Shown: positions 46,439 through 59,273, counted from the first letter of the stretch. The stretch is 64,000 nucleotides of DNA from Corbicula japonica (GCA_038501625.1 JAZAYU010000085.1:2305693-2369692); one strand, 5' to 3'. A program made the numbers and translations. The notes: generated by a model not told the origin, from the sequence alone.

Positions 46439-49400
46439 TTCTAGAAAACCTTAATATTCTTACATCATATAGAAATTGCTTAGATCAGCCAGTTCCAGGA
46501 CCTTCCTATTTCAGAGACGTCAGTGTCAAGTTCGTGTCAGAATTTATAAACAGAGAATTAATCGGGCGACACACCAGCCTTATTTGTCATTTGTCTATAG
46601 CTGCTGGGTGATCAATTAATAAAATACTTATGTTAAAATGAAAACACCAGGCAGCGTATTGCTTGGCAACTGAATAATTATTCATCTTGAAAACGCAATC
46701 AAAGTGTTATGTATGTATTTACATAACCCGGAGTTTATTACATGTAAATGTTGTTTCACTCCTTAAACTTGTCTCAGACAAGACAGATAAGAACATTCTG
46801 ATGCGCAATTTGTTCAACATGTCCAATGGCATTCACTAAATGCAAATGACTGCCAACGTCGTATAGCCCGAGTTCAGCTTGAAATTATTCTACTTAAACT
46901 GTACACATTTGAACCATATGACACCAATCAATAAACAATGGCCACTGTTACAACAGCTCAAAACTTTAAAAAGAAGAATTGCTAAGGAGTCTGAATTTAT
47001 TCACTTTGGAATTAAGATTTAAATTGTATCAGTTTAACCGTGTTTGTTGCTCAAAAGCCATCTTTCCCTTAAATGTAGGTTATAAATTTATAATGATTGT
47101 ACATGTACTTGGACAATTGTTTTAGAGTGCCAAGTTATTTAACAATGAGGATGTTCAAGAAATGCATCGACATAAATATCGTCTAGCATGCTTCAAAACA
47201 TGCATCCAGTAGTCATTAACTTTTTTCTCTGTCATTTCTTTAATGGCAACACAAACTCCTTTGTATAAATAATCTATCATAAAACGACGCAGAATTATCA
47301 TATTTGCATTTAATGATATTATTTATTTCGTCTTGAGTTATTTCTGGAACTTTCTTATTTGGTAACTGCATTTGTTTCACAAACAAACGGTTGAGACGAA
47401 AAGCAAATTTAAGACTCGAAGTTTATTAATGTGGTACGCGCATATCAATTGAAATGCAGAAAGAAAATTCTTGCATACCAGATCAGGTCATCCAGTGTTT
47501 TCACCCGTGTAGGAAATTTTGATTCTACACCCCCATGTAGAATGAGTCACGCGTCTTATATGACGTCACGACGTCTAACGCATTTATGAATGAAAGATGG
47601 AATGTCTCGTATATCACTCCGCTACTATAAAAAAGTAGTGCGAAGAAAAATGTACGGAAAAATACCACAAAATGCGCAAAATAAATACGGTATGCAAGAA
47701 AAAGTATCATTCACTTACGTTGGGTTAAGATCGCGTGATCAAGCCCGAGTGAAATATGCACTTAGGCGGTAACTCGGCAGAGCCTCGTTACTGCCCTTGT
47801 GCGTATTTCACTCGGGCTGGATCACGCGATCTTTACCCAACACACGTGAATGATACTTATAGTGAAAATAAGTATGAGGAATATACAAATTTAGAAAACG
47901 AAACCATCTCCCCCAACATTTAAAGACGCAAAGAATACAAAGGAGCATAAGTTTATACATGTATAATTATCAGTTTCAAAAGAGATATCAAAAATATAAA
48001 ACTTCTTGTCGTTTATTTCAGTGTTTTATTTGATTATTTTTCTTGAAATGCAACGTTGTTGTCTTGCGTGTTTATTTTCGATGTCCTGCCAAATTATGGA
48101 AATACTGAACAAAAAAATTATACTAGGTTTAAATATTGGCGTTTTCTTATCAGAATCGTTCAATTAATATTTTACATTGAATATGTTTTAATCTTAATAG
48201 GTTTCGAAAATCGGATACTTATTCGGACACGACATTTGTCATTCATTGCACAGGTGTGACTAAGTTCTTTAAAACAACAGAGGCAAATTGCTTTCCCACT
48301 GACCGTTCTTAGGTGGTAATCCCAAGGGTTCTCTTTTCAATAAATTGTTGTGGCGTCTTATTTGAATTTGATATACTTATAAAAACAAGATGATCTCGTT
48401 CCCTCTCTTCATTTTCGCTGCGTGGAGAGGCTGTGTTAGACCGTATAAGTCACAAAACGTATATGTCACACTTGTGATAAATTCGGTCGAATGAATCAAC
48501 ACGTGTGATATATTCGTTCGCATACGCCACACCCTTCAGCCGAATATTGAACATAAAATGAAAACGGTGTATATAAATACATGTAGGAGTCCAATTATTT
48601 AAAATACTAAAGTACGTAAACCTAGTGCTGGAATTGTTAATATCATAATCATCATCATGCAGCATCGCGACAACACGATTCGACAACAGTATCATGCTCG
48701 ATACTGTTACACAAGACTGTTGTCGCAATGTCGCATGTCGGGCGACAATGGGATAATAGGATAAGACAACGCGATATTACGATATTAGTATCGTTTTGGC
48801 GCGATGTCGTATCGTGTTCTTGCGAGTATTATAGAATTTACGTCTAATGGTGTGATGCTCTTAAAATAACTAAAGTTATGTCATTATCTTGTCATTATCT
48901 TGTTTATTAAAATTAAAAAAGAGATTTTACGTGTAATGATGCGATGTTCTTTTAAATAACTGTTTAAGTTATGTCAATTTTTGTTTATTATAAGTTATAA
49001 AAAATCCTAATGTTGTTAATTTGACTTAAAAGCTTGAGTTCTCTCTTCAGTTTCTCGTCTATTAAAACTTGATGTCAGTTTCTCGTCTATTAAAACTATT
49101 TCTGTTAAAGTTCTTGTGGCCCGTTACTTTATATGTAAATCCATTCACATGCTTACATGTATTAGTCGGCATAAATATTGAACTAATTATTTCGTTCGAT
49201 TATTATCATCATAAAGGTATTGTGCTTAACATATATCGGTCTTTATAATTGAAGCATTGATTGAATTTTAACTTTTGATAGCTGAAAAAAAATCGTGGTT
49301 TGACCATCTTACCATTATTCTCTTAAGCTAATTTGTGCTTTAGTCGGCCATTGAAACGTACTCCTCAATGAAAATCAATGTAGGCGCATTAATAAATGTA

Positions 49401-49812
49401 GATTTAATAGTAAGAGGAGATCTGATTGAATGCTCCTAGACAGGGGGTTAATTTACGAGACCAATTTGCATAATGGAAATAAAAACAACATTATAGTCTA
49501 TAGTTCAGTCAATAAGTGCATTTTGTGCCATGTCCTTTGTCCTTTATTCATGTATCCGTTTACGTCCTACGGGAGTTAAATGTAACTTGTACAACCTGTT
49601 AGCACAAATCACTACCGAATTACCCACACAGGTAAATGGGTGTTATTACGTGAAACTGAGCATAACTCTATTTCATTTACAGACACCAATGGAATTACAT
49701 AATCCGTCGAACACGACTAATATGAAGATATTACAGGCTCGGTTTTATTAATCTGTTCATAAGGAGTAATGGAATGTTACTGCCAACGCCATATGTGTGA
49801 AGTTAGCGGCCT
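46439..49812 (+). repeat. Tandem triplication, copy C (truncated)
   Basis: Collinear with copies A and B up to the word GTGAAGTTAGCGGCCT (A position about 39591). The last ~1.4 kb of the unit is missing and is replaced by a GCGGCC-type minisatellite whose own unit begins with GTGAAGTTAGCGGCC. The breakpoint therefore lies inside shared sequence. Confidence 0.93.
47702..47858. repeat. Long fold-back (copy C)
   Basis: Third copy of the fold-back at 37484-37640, with the TTAAGATCGCGTGATC form of the left arm. Confidence 0.9.
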
Positions 49813-49885
49813 AGCGGCCTGGCGGCGTGAAGTTAGCGGCCAAGCGGCCTGGCGGCGTGAAGTTAGCGGCCTGGCGGCGTGAAGA
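49795..49885. repeat. GCGGCC-type minisatellite
   Basis: Three direct copies of GTGAAGTTAGCGGCC followed by variable AAGCGGCC/TGGCGGC blocks. Same pattern as 780-984 with G for A in the short block. Confidence 0.88.
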
Positions 49886-49889
49886 TGGC

Positions 49890-50700
49890 TGCCTTTATCA
49901 CAATTTAGCCTGATTTTAAAAACGGATTGAAATCTATTTTTACAGCATATAATGTACATTGCAGGGGTGTATAAGCAAGTTATCAACATGATTTATCTTT
50001 TATTTTTTTAAATAAATTATTTAACAAAGTTCTAGTTTATCTGCAAAGACGACTCGGAATCTCTTTGTACATTTACTCTCATGTACACTTTGTACATTTA
50101 TGCTCATGTACTCTTTGTAAATGTACATTTCAGGGATGATTAAGTAAAATATCAACAAGAACTAGCTTTGATTTTTTTAAGTTTTCGAAGCCTGGCGGCC
50201 TAGCGGCCTAAACTTCATACAGTGTATTTATCATAATTTATGTTTATCTTAAAACGTCTTGAAATCGATTTTTCAGCATGTAATGTACATTTCAGGGGTG
50301 AATAAGCAAAGTATCAACAAGAACTAGCTTCGATTTTTTTTTAAGTTTTCGAAGCCTGGCGGCCTAAATTTAATATTTATCATAATTTATGTTTATCTTA
50401 AAAACAGCGTGAACTCGATTTTAACACCATGCAATGTACATTTCAGGGATGATTAAGTAAAATATCAACATGAACTTAGTCTAGCTTTATTTTTTTTAAG
50501 TTTTCGAAGCCTGGTGGCCTAGAGGCCTAACGGCCTGGCGGCCTAGCGGCCTAAACTTAATATTTTTCATAATTTATGTTTATCTTAAAAACGGCTTGAA
50601 ATCCATTTTTACACCATGCAATGTACATTTCAGGGATGATTAGGTAAAATATCAACAAGAACTAAATTTGATTTTTTTTTAAGTTTTCGAAGACGTTTTA
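49890..50700. repeat. ~150-190-bp direct repeats with GGCC linkers
   Basis: Four to five diverged units sharing TCATAATTTATGTTTATCTT, ATGTACATTTCAGGGATGATTA and TTTTTTAAGTTTTCGAAGCC. Clear starts are near 50229, 50379 and 50567, with an older one near 49895. Units are separated by a variable number of TGGCGGCCTAGCGGCC blocks, so the GC-rich short repeat expands inside a longer AT-rich repeat. Confidence 0.85.
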
Positions 50701-53390
50701 AAAGTAATGTAATCACCTAATAGTTTGTTTAAGTATTCACATTATGTGTTGGAGCTCCACGCAACCTGGGTCTCCGTGGCGTGAGCAGTAAGTTGAATGT
50801 TCGTAGTAGTTCATAACAGGCTTGGTCAAAGTAACCCGCAATGTTTTTCGCATTTTAGGAATGTGTTGTCCGAGTCGTGAGGCGACCTTCTACAGTCATA
50901 TAAATATAATAAGTTATTTCATAAAATAACGCTCGATAAAGCTCCTCGAGCATGATATTTATGTTTATAATGATCAAAACTAATTGTTTTAATATTTCGG
51001 CTAGACATTAGAGCTTTTAGACACATTTGCGGAGAAATATATTAGTTTATCGCACGAAAAACATGCATATTATGTAGCTTTATGTTCAAAATCACTGTAA
51101 CAAAATTTACGAATTTTATGTCAAATCTATACTTACATGTATGTAACGCTTTATTAACTTGGTTTTACATTTTACAGACAAAGCATGCAAACATACATCT
51201 TTTGGATATATCGTGAATATGGCACATCAAATTCGCAAGAAGTAAAACTTGTTCGAGTCATATTTCTTGTATACACTATTAAAATAATAAAACATTTTCA
51301 CTTGTTCATGCAGTTTGTACTTTTCTTGCACTTTTTTTTATAATGGGAAACCCTGTAATGAATGGAAGCAATTGAGAAGAGCTTATGCTTTTTATCAACA
51401 TGAACGCTATATTGTTCCAACAGATTCCAGACATATCTATTTCACTTTCATGACGTGATAAGAACAGGATGGTGCCTACATGTACCATTGTCTGTCGCAT
51501 TATTTATTTCTATTACAGCTGCATTATTTATTACCTAAGCAACGGAGCTTTGAAGACATGCTCTAGTTTTATCTACCAGGACGAGTAAGTATGTTATCTT
51601 ACTTGCCATAGTGTTAATGCATATTTCGACTGTCCAAAACAAGTCTCGAATGAAACATGCTGCCCATATTGTGGATACTTACAGAAACTGGTTCGCTGAA
51701 AGCTTTAGCACATATCACAGTAAGTCCTGATACAAATATGTATAATTATTACGTAATTTTTAAATCTTTGGCAATCCCCAGGAGAAGTGTGTTTAAAAGA
51801 CACATTCAATCACTGTTCATATAAATTTTTAGATGCAATGGAAGCATCACATTTTTAAAACAACAGTTCAAAGCTTAAAATAGTATGAATATTTTTATTT
51901 TTAAAATAAGATATAAACTATGCAGGTTAAGTCCGTTCTGGTTGTTCGAGAGACAAATTTTCCTTATTATATAATGGTTGTTGTAATTGGAAAACAGTCT
52001 TTCAGTTCTAAGTTATTTAACAAGATATGCATAGACATTATTAAATATCGTCTAGCATGCTTCAAAACATGCATCCAAAAGTCAAGAAATGTTTTGTCTT
52101 TGTCGTTTCTTTAATGGCAACACAAACTCCTTTGTATAAATAATTTATCAGCAAACGACGGAGAATTATCGCATTTGCATTTTATGTATTTCGTCTTGAG
52201 CTATTTCTGGAATTTTCTTATTTGGTGTATGCATTTGTTTTCACTAAAAAACTGTTTAGACAAAACATAAAATGTAAAATCCAAGAGTTATTTTCCTAAC
52301 ATTATTAACAGTCTCATATAGAGAAATAATTATTGGTGGTGGATCTAGCACCTCAAAAAGTACATCTTCTCGTCTCAAAAACCAATCTTCTACATTAAAA
52401 AACTGATGTTATCAGTTTCTGTCTATAAAACTTGTTTGGCAAGATATTAATGTTTGTAGAAAGTCTTTAAAATATATATTGGTTGTTTCATTATTTCGCT
52501 TAAGATAAAGATAACTTAGACAAAGCAGAGAAAAACATGTATAGCTTAAAAGCCAATAATACCGTAACAAAATGGATGTCTTTTTGCCCAATATTTACTC
52601 CTGTTGTGCATTTTACCTTGCTTTAACATTTTCCATATAAAGCAACTTTATATCGTTTGGTTAAGTAATTGTATAAATATCTGTATCACCAAATGAGCAA
52701 GCAGTCAAACTTCGTGACATTTATTGTTAAAACAAGTAAAAGAATAAAATAACCTTACATGTATAAGTATTTGCACTTTTCTTCCACTTTCCTAATAATT
52801 GAAAAAACTTAATGAATTAAAAACAATCGAGGACAAGCTTTACCCTTTTTATCAACATGAATGATGCATTGTTCCTATAGATTCCAGACATATCTATTTC
52901 ACTTTCATGGCGTGATAAGAACCGGATGGTGCCTACATTTACCATTGTCTGTCGCATTATTTAATTTTTATTACAGCTGCATTATTTATTACCTAAGCAA
53001 CATGCTCTACTTTTTTTATAGCAGGACTACAGTGTAATTATGTTATCTTACTTGCCATAGTAGTAATGCATATTACTAGTATTATTATTTAATTTAGTAT
53101 CGAATGAAAAACACTGTCAAAAGAATCTGATGATAGCAGACTGAAGCTGGTATGTCAAAAGCACTAGCACATATCATAATTATTGTACTTCTTGATTCTA
53201 AAATATGCTGAGAAGAAAAAGTTTAGTCAGAAGGAATACATAATACGATAAAATAGTTAAACATTAAAATGCAAGACAAAAGCATCATTCACCACGAAAA
53301 TGATTTAATACCCATTGAATTTTTTAACAATATCAACTGAACACAGTCATAAAAAGCCATTTAATTTGATTAAGATTTAAGACAGGGGTC
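50701..53390. other. Gene-free interval of decayed duplications
   Basis: No supported exon. About 51350-51610 and about 52820-53070 are direct duplicates (shared ATTCCAGACATATCTATTTC, GGTGCCTACAT and TTATTTATTACCTAAGCAAC). About 51985-52320 matches 36885-37210 of the triplicated unit (TATCGTCTAGCATGCTTCAA, AATGGCAACACAAACTCC), and about 52390-52500 matches about 38860-38990. This looks like an old, internally deleted fourth copy. Confidence 0.7.
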
Positions 53391-53394
53391 AAAA

Positions 53395-54412
53395 TCAAAA
53401 TTTACATTACACTCAATATTTTGTATGACCACCTCTAGCTTAAATAAAAGCCAGAAAACGCCTTTCGTATGTTGTTTACGAGTGTTTGAATGATGCGTAT
53501 AGGGATTTGGGCCAATTTCTTGTACAATAACCGTTTCAGATCATTTACGTTGTTGACGTCAATCCTGTAACGCACCTTTCTTCCAAGATAGTCGCACATG
53601 TGTTAAATCGGGGATAGATCAGGTGATTTTAATTGTTCTTCGAGTATGTTTATGTTGTTGACAATAAGAACATTCCGTGCATGACGTGCCGTGTGGCATT
53701 ATCCTGCTGCAGAACGTAAGAATCGCCTTACACTATGTAAGGAACAATGACAGGGATGATGATTTCTGCACAATAATGGACGACATTTAAGATACTCCGT
53801 ATTGGTTTGAGTTTTGTTTTGCCTTTATAAGAAATACCACCCCAGATCATAGCGTTCCCAACACCGTAACGGTCATATGCGGAGACGTTATCAGGATCAA
53901 ACCTTTCTCATCGGCGTCGCCAAACACAATCAATTCCATCAGCTTCTTTGAGATTAAACTTGGACTAAGCGGTGAAAACGATTTTATTCCATCGCTATCT
54001 ATTCCAGCGACTGCCCTGGCGTGCCCAATTCAAATGTGCGACGCGTTGACGTGCTGTTAGAAGAATACTTTGTAAGGAAGTCGAGCTCGCAGCCGGGCTG
54101 CTCTCAGCCGGTTTCAAGCTTTACAAACGAATATTCTTGACCCCCGTGGATTGTCTAAGAAGTTGAATGAGCTTTTAAGCAGGAGTGAAGCGATTACGTC
54201 GTGTTGACGTCACTAAGTAGCGATCTTCGCGCGACGTTGTTTTCAACGTCCTACCTGGACAACGCATGTGGTTGACGCTGCCAGTTTGTCAGAATCGCGC
54301 TTGCAAACCGATCTATCGATCTATTGTTCGCTCATGCCAACCAAAACGACCTGCTACGTCAACAGCGTGTAAACAAGCTTCTAGAAATCTCAAAGCGATA
54401 TTTCTGTCATAA
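53395..54412 (-). pseudogene. Dead Tc1-like (DD34E) transposase
   Basis: The minus strand spans about 1020 bp, the usual ~340-codon length of a Tc1 transposase, but is broken by many stops and frameshifts. Recognisable in order are: remnants of the N-terminal HTH region (54.2-54.4 kb), RLRAARLRARLPYK (near 54080), LNWARQGSRWNR (near 54010), KFNLKEADGIDCVWRRR (near 53930), DRYGVGNAMIWGGISYKGK (about 53820-53875), SYVLQQDNA (near 53715) and KSPDLSPI followed by DYLGRKVRYRIDVNN (about 53550-53615). The first catalytic Asp region (normally in an FSDES-type motif) and the third acid after SPDLSPI have both become stop or non-acidic codons. No matching terminal repeats were located. Confidence 0.87.
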
Positions 54413-55519
54413 ATGGCGAGGCCGGTACGGCAACCAGGGCTAGCTACCAGAAATATTTCTCCGGCTTTTATCATTGTGGACAATGCACTTTTAATGTCAA
54501 AGGAAATTTGCGAAAATATCCATGTCGGTTTTCATCGGTACGTGCATCTCGAGCATTTTGAATTTACACAGTCACGGTCTAATGAGGAAGGTTTTCGTAA
54601 ACAAATCATAGTGTATGTGATAAGAAGAGTTAATACAACACATATGTTTAATTTTTTTCACGATATTTGCAATATTGTAGACTTAGGGCGAAAACGAAAA
54701 TACTGACTAAACTTTTTCTTTTGGGTATATTTATATTATGCACATTTTAAAATTTTTGGCAGTTTAATAAATTCGTCTTTATCCCTGAAGAATTTTATTA
54801 AAAAGACATAAACACTTTTAATATGTTTGAATGTTGCAACATCAACGTTGTTTTATCCGTGTTTAATTCCTTCTGTCAAATTGGATTTTTTTTACAACAG
54901 TCATAATTATATAGTTCACCAATTTTACATTCATTCTGGTGGTCATGAATCTTTCAAAATACGTTCCCATATTAAAGTAATTTATCCAATTACATGTATC
55001 CTAAGTTTAAGCTTAAAACCTGAAGCGTCCAGTGCTTGCTTTAAGCTGTGTAATCTTGTCGTTTTAAATAATTAACGTTTTGTTTATTTTCACAAAGTAT
55101 TCTTTTTATTTCTGATAGCTAAGGAAGATATAGTATCTAGAACCTTTAAACGTTTCATTTAAAGTTAAACGTAAATCTATCTAAACGCTTCGCAAATTCG
55201 TAGAACAAATACAGTCTTCAGGGTGACGAATTCAGTTTATTTTCTGATATGTTTCATACAACCTATTGTGTCAACATTTATTCTACAATATAAATAAACA
55301 GACGTTCACGTGGAATGTTTGGTTTTCTAATGTGCCTATAGAAAAAAAATCAATTTGAATAGAATAATAAGGTGTCAATAATATATTACTGGCCCCATAT
55401 AATATATATACATATTGAGGTAAAACTATATGTAATAGTTCACAATAGAGGGTAAAGTTTACACAATCTGAACAATGAATTTGAACAACATCATAGATAA
55501 ATGAACTAGCAGTTCCACA
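54413..55519. other. Gene-free interval
   Basis: A 97-codon plus-strand frame (54413-54706) starts at the edge of the dead transposase and has no recognisable domain. It contains no splice-supported exon. The stretch lies downstream of the receptor gene; TTTATT (AATAAA on the minus strand) near 55237 is one possible poly(A) signal for it. Confidence 0.5.
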
Positions 55520-55682
55520 CGCACGCTCTCTATCCTATTCTTTCTCTCATACTCTTTCTTTCTCTCTCCCTCTCTCTCTCTCCCATTCTTTCTCTCATCT
55601 CATCTCTCTTCCATTCTCGCTCTCATTCTCTCTTTCTATCTCTCTCTCTCTCATTCTCTCTCTCCCCTTTCATTCTCTCTCT
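55520..55682. repeat. CT-rich microsatellite tract
   Basis: About 160 bp of imperfect (CT)n with TTTC and ATTC interruptions. It lies just downstream of the receptor stop codon, so it would be a GA-rich tract in the mRNA if the 3'UTR extends through it. Confidence 0.93.
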
Positions 55683-55712
55683 GTGATGATAGTCTTATTC
55701 GCAGCGTCTGTT

Positions 55713-55825
55713 TCACAGAGATGTTAGACTGTCCTTTTCTGTTGCTATCTGAGTCTCTGTGGTCTCTGTGTTGAACTTCTGGGCAAAGTGCTGCACATTT
55801 AGACGTATAAGCTCTGCGGGGCTAT
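55713..55825 (-). CDS. mGluR-like class C GPCR, last coding exon
   Basis: The acceptor TTGATATTTACAG precedes the exon. The codon split across the junction (A + AT) gives Asn, followed by SPAELIRLNVQHFAQKFNTE and a Thr/Glu/Lys-rich stretch ending DSLTSL and TGA (55713-55715). This is the end of the cytoplasmic tail. The final T-S-L fits a class I PDZ ligand (S/T-x-hydrophobic); vertebrate group II metabotropic glutamate receptors also end in Ser-Ser-Leu. The incoming phase matches the donor of the 59205-59273 exon exactly. The tail beyond transmembrane helix 7 is only about 90 residues, short as in group II/III receptors and unlike the long Homer-binding tails of group I. The functional assignment rests on the transmembrane exon. 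Confidence 0.85.
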
Positions 55826-56502
55826 CTGTAAATATCAATAAAACACATTATAACACGTAAACATGATTTTTCTTTCTTGACCTAAATCTACACGTAGCCC
55901 TACCAATATTGGGACAGAAAGGTCAGACGTCGGAAATATAGAACTTATGTCAAATTATGGTTAAAACCAATTTTATTATAAAATGCACTTCATAGTCGAA
56001 ATGTCTAGCAAAATCACCGTTTTGTTTTGAGAAAATCTTTAAATAATAAATTAATGCAAGATTTTTTTTAAATATAGATAAAGATAATATAAGATAAATT
56101 ATTTATTGACGTATACATTTAAGTACATTGTCTTTCCATATCAACTTAATTCATAAAAATACACATTTTCATGGTACATGAATAAAATTGTAACAGCTTA
56201 ATAATACAGTCAAATAATATTCTTTGTTATCAAAATCAAAATGGAGAACGAACATTAACAGCATTTCATTTCCAAACAAAATTTACAAAAAAATGCAGTA
56301 GTTTTGTTTATGCTGTGATACAGTTAACCTTATCAGAATTTTAAATAGAATACCCGTTTTATTTTTAATTGTAGAAATAAATAGAGTTAACAATTTTAGT
56401 GCATGTTTGCTGACTTCGTTAATTCAATTGTTTACATGGCATAAAATAAATATATCACCAAAAGACCCGCCCCATAAGTAACAATTCTGTATGCAACCAC
56501 TA

Positions 56503-57085
56503 CACTTAACCAATGTTCTAACTACACCGATCATATTTTTAAAATTTCTCAGCAAGAATTCGGAATATGCACTGCAAACTTGAAACATAACAAGAAACAT
56601 CATATTCACTTCTTTGTATAAAAAAATATTAAATTCTCTCAACGCGTTTAGAAACCACTGACATTTAATCAAGGTAGGGGTAAAACCAAAATGCGCAAAA
56701 TTGTCGGTAGTGGATATATTCTCCGTAAACGAAAATTCATGTCTCATTGTTTAAATATGGCTTTTTAAAGTAAATTTGAACAATTCTATGAAACTGCAAT
56801 AATGCGATTGTTTAGCTTTAACACAGAAGATATTTCAGCAGTTTTTGCCGGTTTCAGTATATCCTCTTTACAAAAGCTACGGTCAATTTTGTGACTTTTG
56901 GTTTTGCCCTCACCTCGATTAAATGTCCTTGGTTTAAGAACGCACGGAGGGATTTCAATTGAAATTTCAGAAAAAGAAGTAAAAATGATGCCTCTTATTA
57001 TTTTTCAAATTTGAAGACTCTACTCCAATTCTATGCGGAGAAATCAAAAATTTTTGATCCGTGTAGTTAGAACATTGGTTAAGTG
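56503..57085. mobile_element. 583-bp TA-flanked MITE in the last intron
   Basis: The ends CACTTAACCAATGTTCTAAC and its complement form inverted repeats of at least 25 bp (through CTACAC and C/GGATC). They extend with lower identity into a TTTTTAAAATTTCTC...GAATT segment, and TA flanks both ends. No transposase; the 107-codon minus-strand frame over its left half is not a gene. Confidence 0.82.
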
Positions 57086-57386
57086 TATGTTGAAAAATGT
57101 AGAAACTCAATACTATTTTTAATAATCTTTGCAACAATATTTACTTCTGATACAGACTTTATATTGCAACAGTATATCTTAATTTGTATATATTTATCTA
57201 GGTTAATAAAGGTCGAACCATTGCGACAAAATGTAAATACACATTCAAAATCCATAATACATTACTTCATTTTGCTTTGGTTTATTATATGTCTCGTAGT
57301 ACCTTTCCTGTTTTATTTTTGATATGTGTGTGGCAAGTAATAAATTGTTCGTTTAAAGTAAGAGAGCCAGATTGTGACGTATTTGC

Positions 57387-57516
57387 ATTATGAAACTGAG
57401 CATGGAAACCAGTCTCAAATCTCAAGCATCTGATTGGCTGAAATGGCGACCAGTCGCCATTTCAGCCAATCAGACGCTTGAGATTTGAGACTGGTTTCCA
57501 TGCTCAGTTTTATAAT
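57387..57516. repeat. Near-perfect fold-back element, copy 1
   Basis: Arms of about 62 bp, AAACTGAGCATGGAAACCAG...GATTGGCTGAAATGGCGAC, face each other with almost no loop and one or two mismatches. The arms contain GATTGG/CCAATC (CCAAT-box) motifs. Two more copies lie in the next intron and just upstream of the transmembrane exon. Confidence 0.94.
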
Positions 57517-59204
57517 ATAACTGGCATAAACTCCGAAGCGACCACAATTCCCACTGGTTTTTCTCCTCTAGTATTGTAATGCATTTCTAAAAGAAATTTA
57601 ATATCTATTAAATAAAGTGCGCCTTCACTTCGTTGTGGGCTCTGTATGATTTAGCCGGGCGATGGGGATATAATGAGGATGCAAATAACTGCCCAGAATA
57701 TTAACACACGTTTATCACATAATAATTGTGTACAATATTAAATAATTTGAAATTGATCGTGTACTGACGTTAAGCCTAAGAAAATAATATTCGCTATTAA
57801 TTTCGGGAAAATATGTTAGTGCTTTCAATTATAAACAGAAAAGCTGAAATATAGGAGACTAAAAGGCCGAAATGTTTTGTGAGATGGAAAAATGGTGGCG
57901 AGACACAGTGACCTAATTTCGAAATGTTGACGCGTCCTTGAAGCCTTTTATGGTCATGTTAAACACACTTTGACTCAGAGGGGACACACTTCTCTATGAT
58001 GTAAAAGTTGGAACTTAATTTTTACAACGTTAGACACATTTCTTCAATTGCTTTGATCATTTAAAGATCTTATGACCTTATTTGTTATGTTTTCCTGCTG
58101 TTACAAATGCAATTTAAAAACAGAATAACAAACGACAGCTGCACAATTTAATATAATAAGATAATTAAGTTAAATGACGCGAAAGCAACAGGTTACTATA
58201 ATAAAATATTTTATGAAAATTTGCATCTTAAAGAAGACCTCAACTTTTTTGTATCCATATTTTTTTCTGAATTCATTGATATATTTCATATCCAATATTT
58301 CGAGGTTAAAGGATGCATTTACCATACAACAATCCTATCCATTTCTTTTCATACAAGTACAGGTTGCCTTTGCGAGTTCCATCCTATTTACTAACAAACC
58401 CTCAATGTTACATCTTAAAGTACAAAATCTCCATGACAATTTATTACGAAAGCAGGCATTTCATCGACATGGGTCAACTCAGAGATACTGATTTAATTTC
58501 AAAATATTCCTGAACAGTTTTCATTTCCTGTTATGCCTCGGCCATTGTATTTCTTGCCCATGTTCAGTGGGAACGTATAGAATATTGGAGCATTTTTATT
58601 AAACTAAACAAATTGATGTACTTCTTAAGATTTCATCATCGCTTCTTATGGTTAACTTCATCTGGTATCAATCAACCATAAAGTGTCTACAACACAACAA
58701 CCAGCTCTTTCTCGACAGTATCCCAGAGAAAGCCATAAATCAAACACGTGAAGACATTTAAGACAACGAACACATATCATATATAGCACATAAGGCTCTT
58801 GAGTATTCATATTCATACATATATAATAAATAATCACGGCAAATGTTGTTTCTTGCCCCAGAAAAAATACTTTGACATCACTATTCGTTGGATAACAATT
58901 TGCACGAGTTTCGGTGGGAACAAACCGCATACATGTGTCTTTAAAACCCCATAGAAATTTTTAAAACATATTAAATATCTTAGATGATTTACAACCATAA
59001 AATGCAGTATAAGAACTCAAGAAAATGCATTTTAAATGAACTGAATACCACGAATTGTATCCCTACAGTATGAAATTAAAATAATTCAAATTCCTTAATT
59101 CTTTAAACTCGTTAAAAATTATGGATACTGCCTGTTGTCTTACATGAAGTGATATAGCGAATAAGCAGAATTAAAATGAATATGTTTGGGAACAACATAC
59201 TTAC

Positions 59205-59273
59205 TTGGCACATCTATAGAATTGTTAGCATCAACGGAATTGTTTATCTTAGAGCAAGTTGTTTGTGAACAAT
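59205..59273 (-). CDS. mGluR-like class C GPCR, penultimate exon
   Basis: 69-bp exon between the acceptor TTTAGTTTCAG and donor GTAAGTATG. With the single G carried from the upstream exon it reads DCSQTTCSKINNSVDANNSI then DVP, and leaves one base (A) for the last exon. Both junction phases fit with no stop. It is a polar, Asn/Ser-rich piece of the cytoplasmic tail, where receptor families show little conservation, so the evidence is the splice signals and phase rather than similarity. Alternative inclusion is possible: because 69 is divisible by three, skipping it would keep the frame. Confidence 0.78.

Larger units (their letters stand above)
55826..59204 (-). other. Last intron of the mGluR-like gene
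   Basis: 3379 bp, GTAAGTATG donor and TTTACAG acceptor. It contains a TA-flanked MITE (56503-57085) and a fold-back (57387-57516). The frames at 58174-58513 and 58658-58930 lack domains and splice support. Confidence 0.82.

Noticed and set aside
54413..54706. 97-codon plus-strand frame
   Set aside because: Starts within or at the edge of the dead transposase; no domain, no upstream promoter or splice evidence.
58174..58930. Frames in the last mGluR intron (105, 66 and 90 codons)
   Set aside because: AT-rich Phe/Ile/Lys or mixed composition with no domain and no flanking splice sites.
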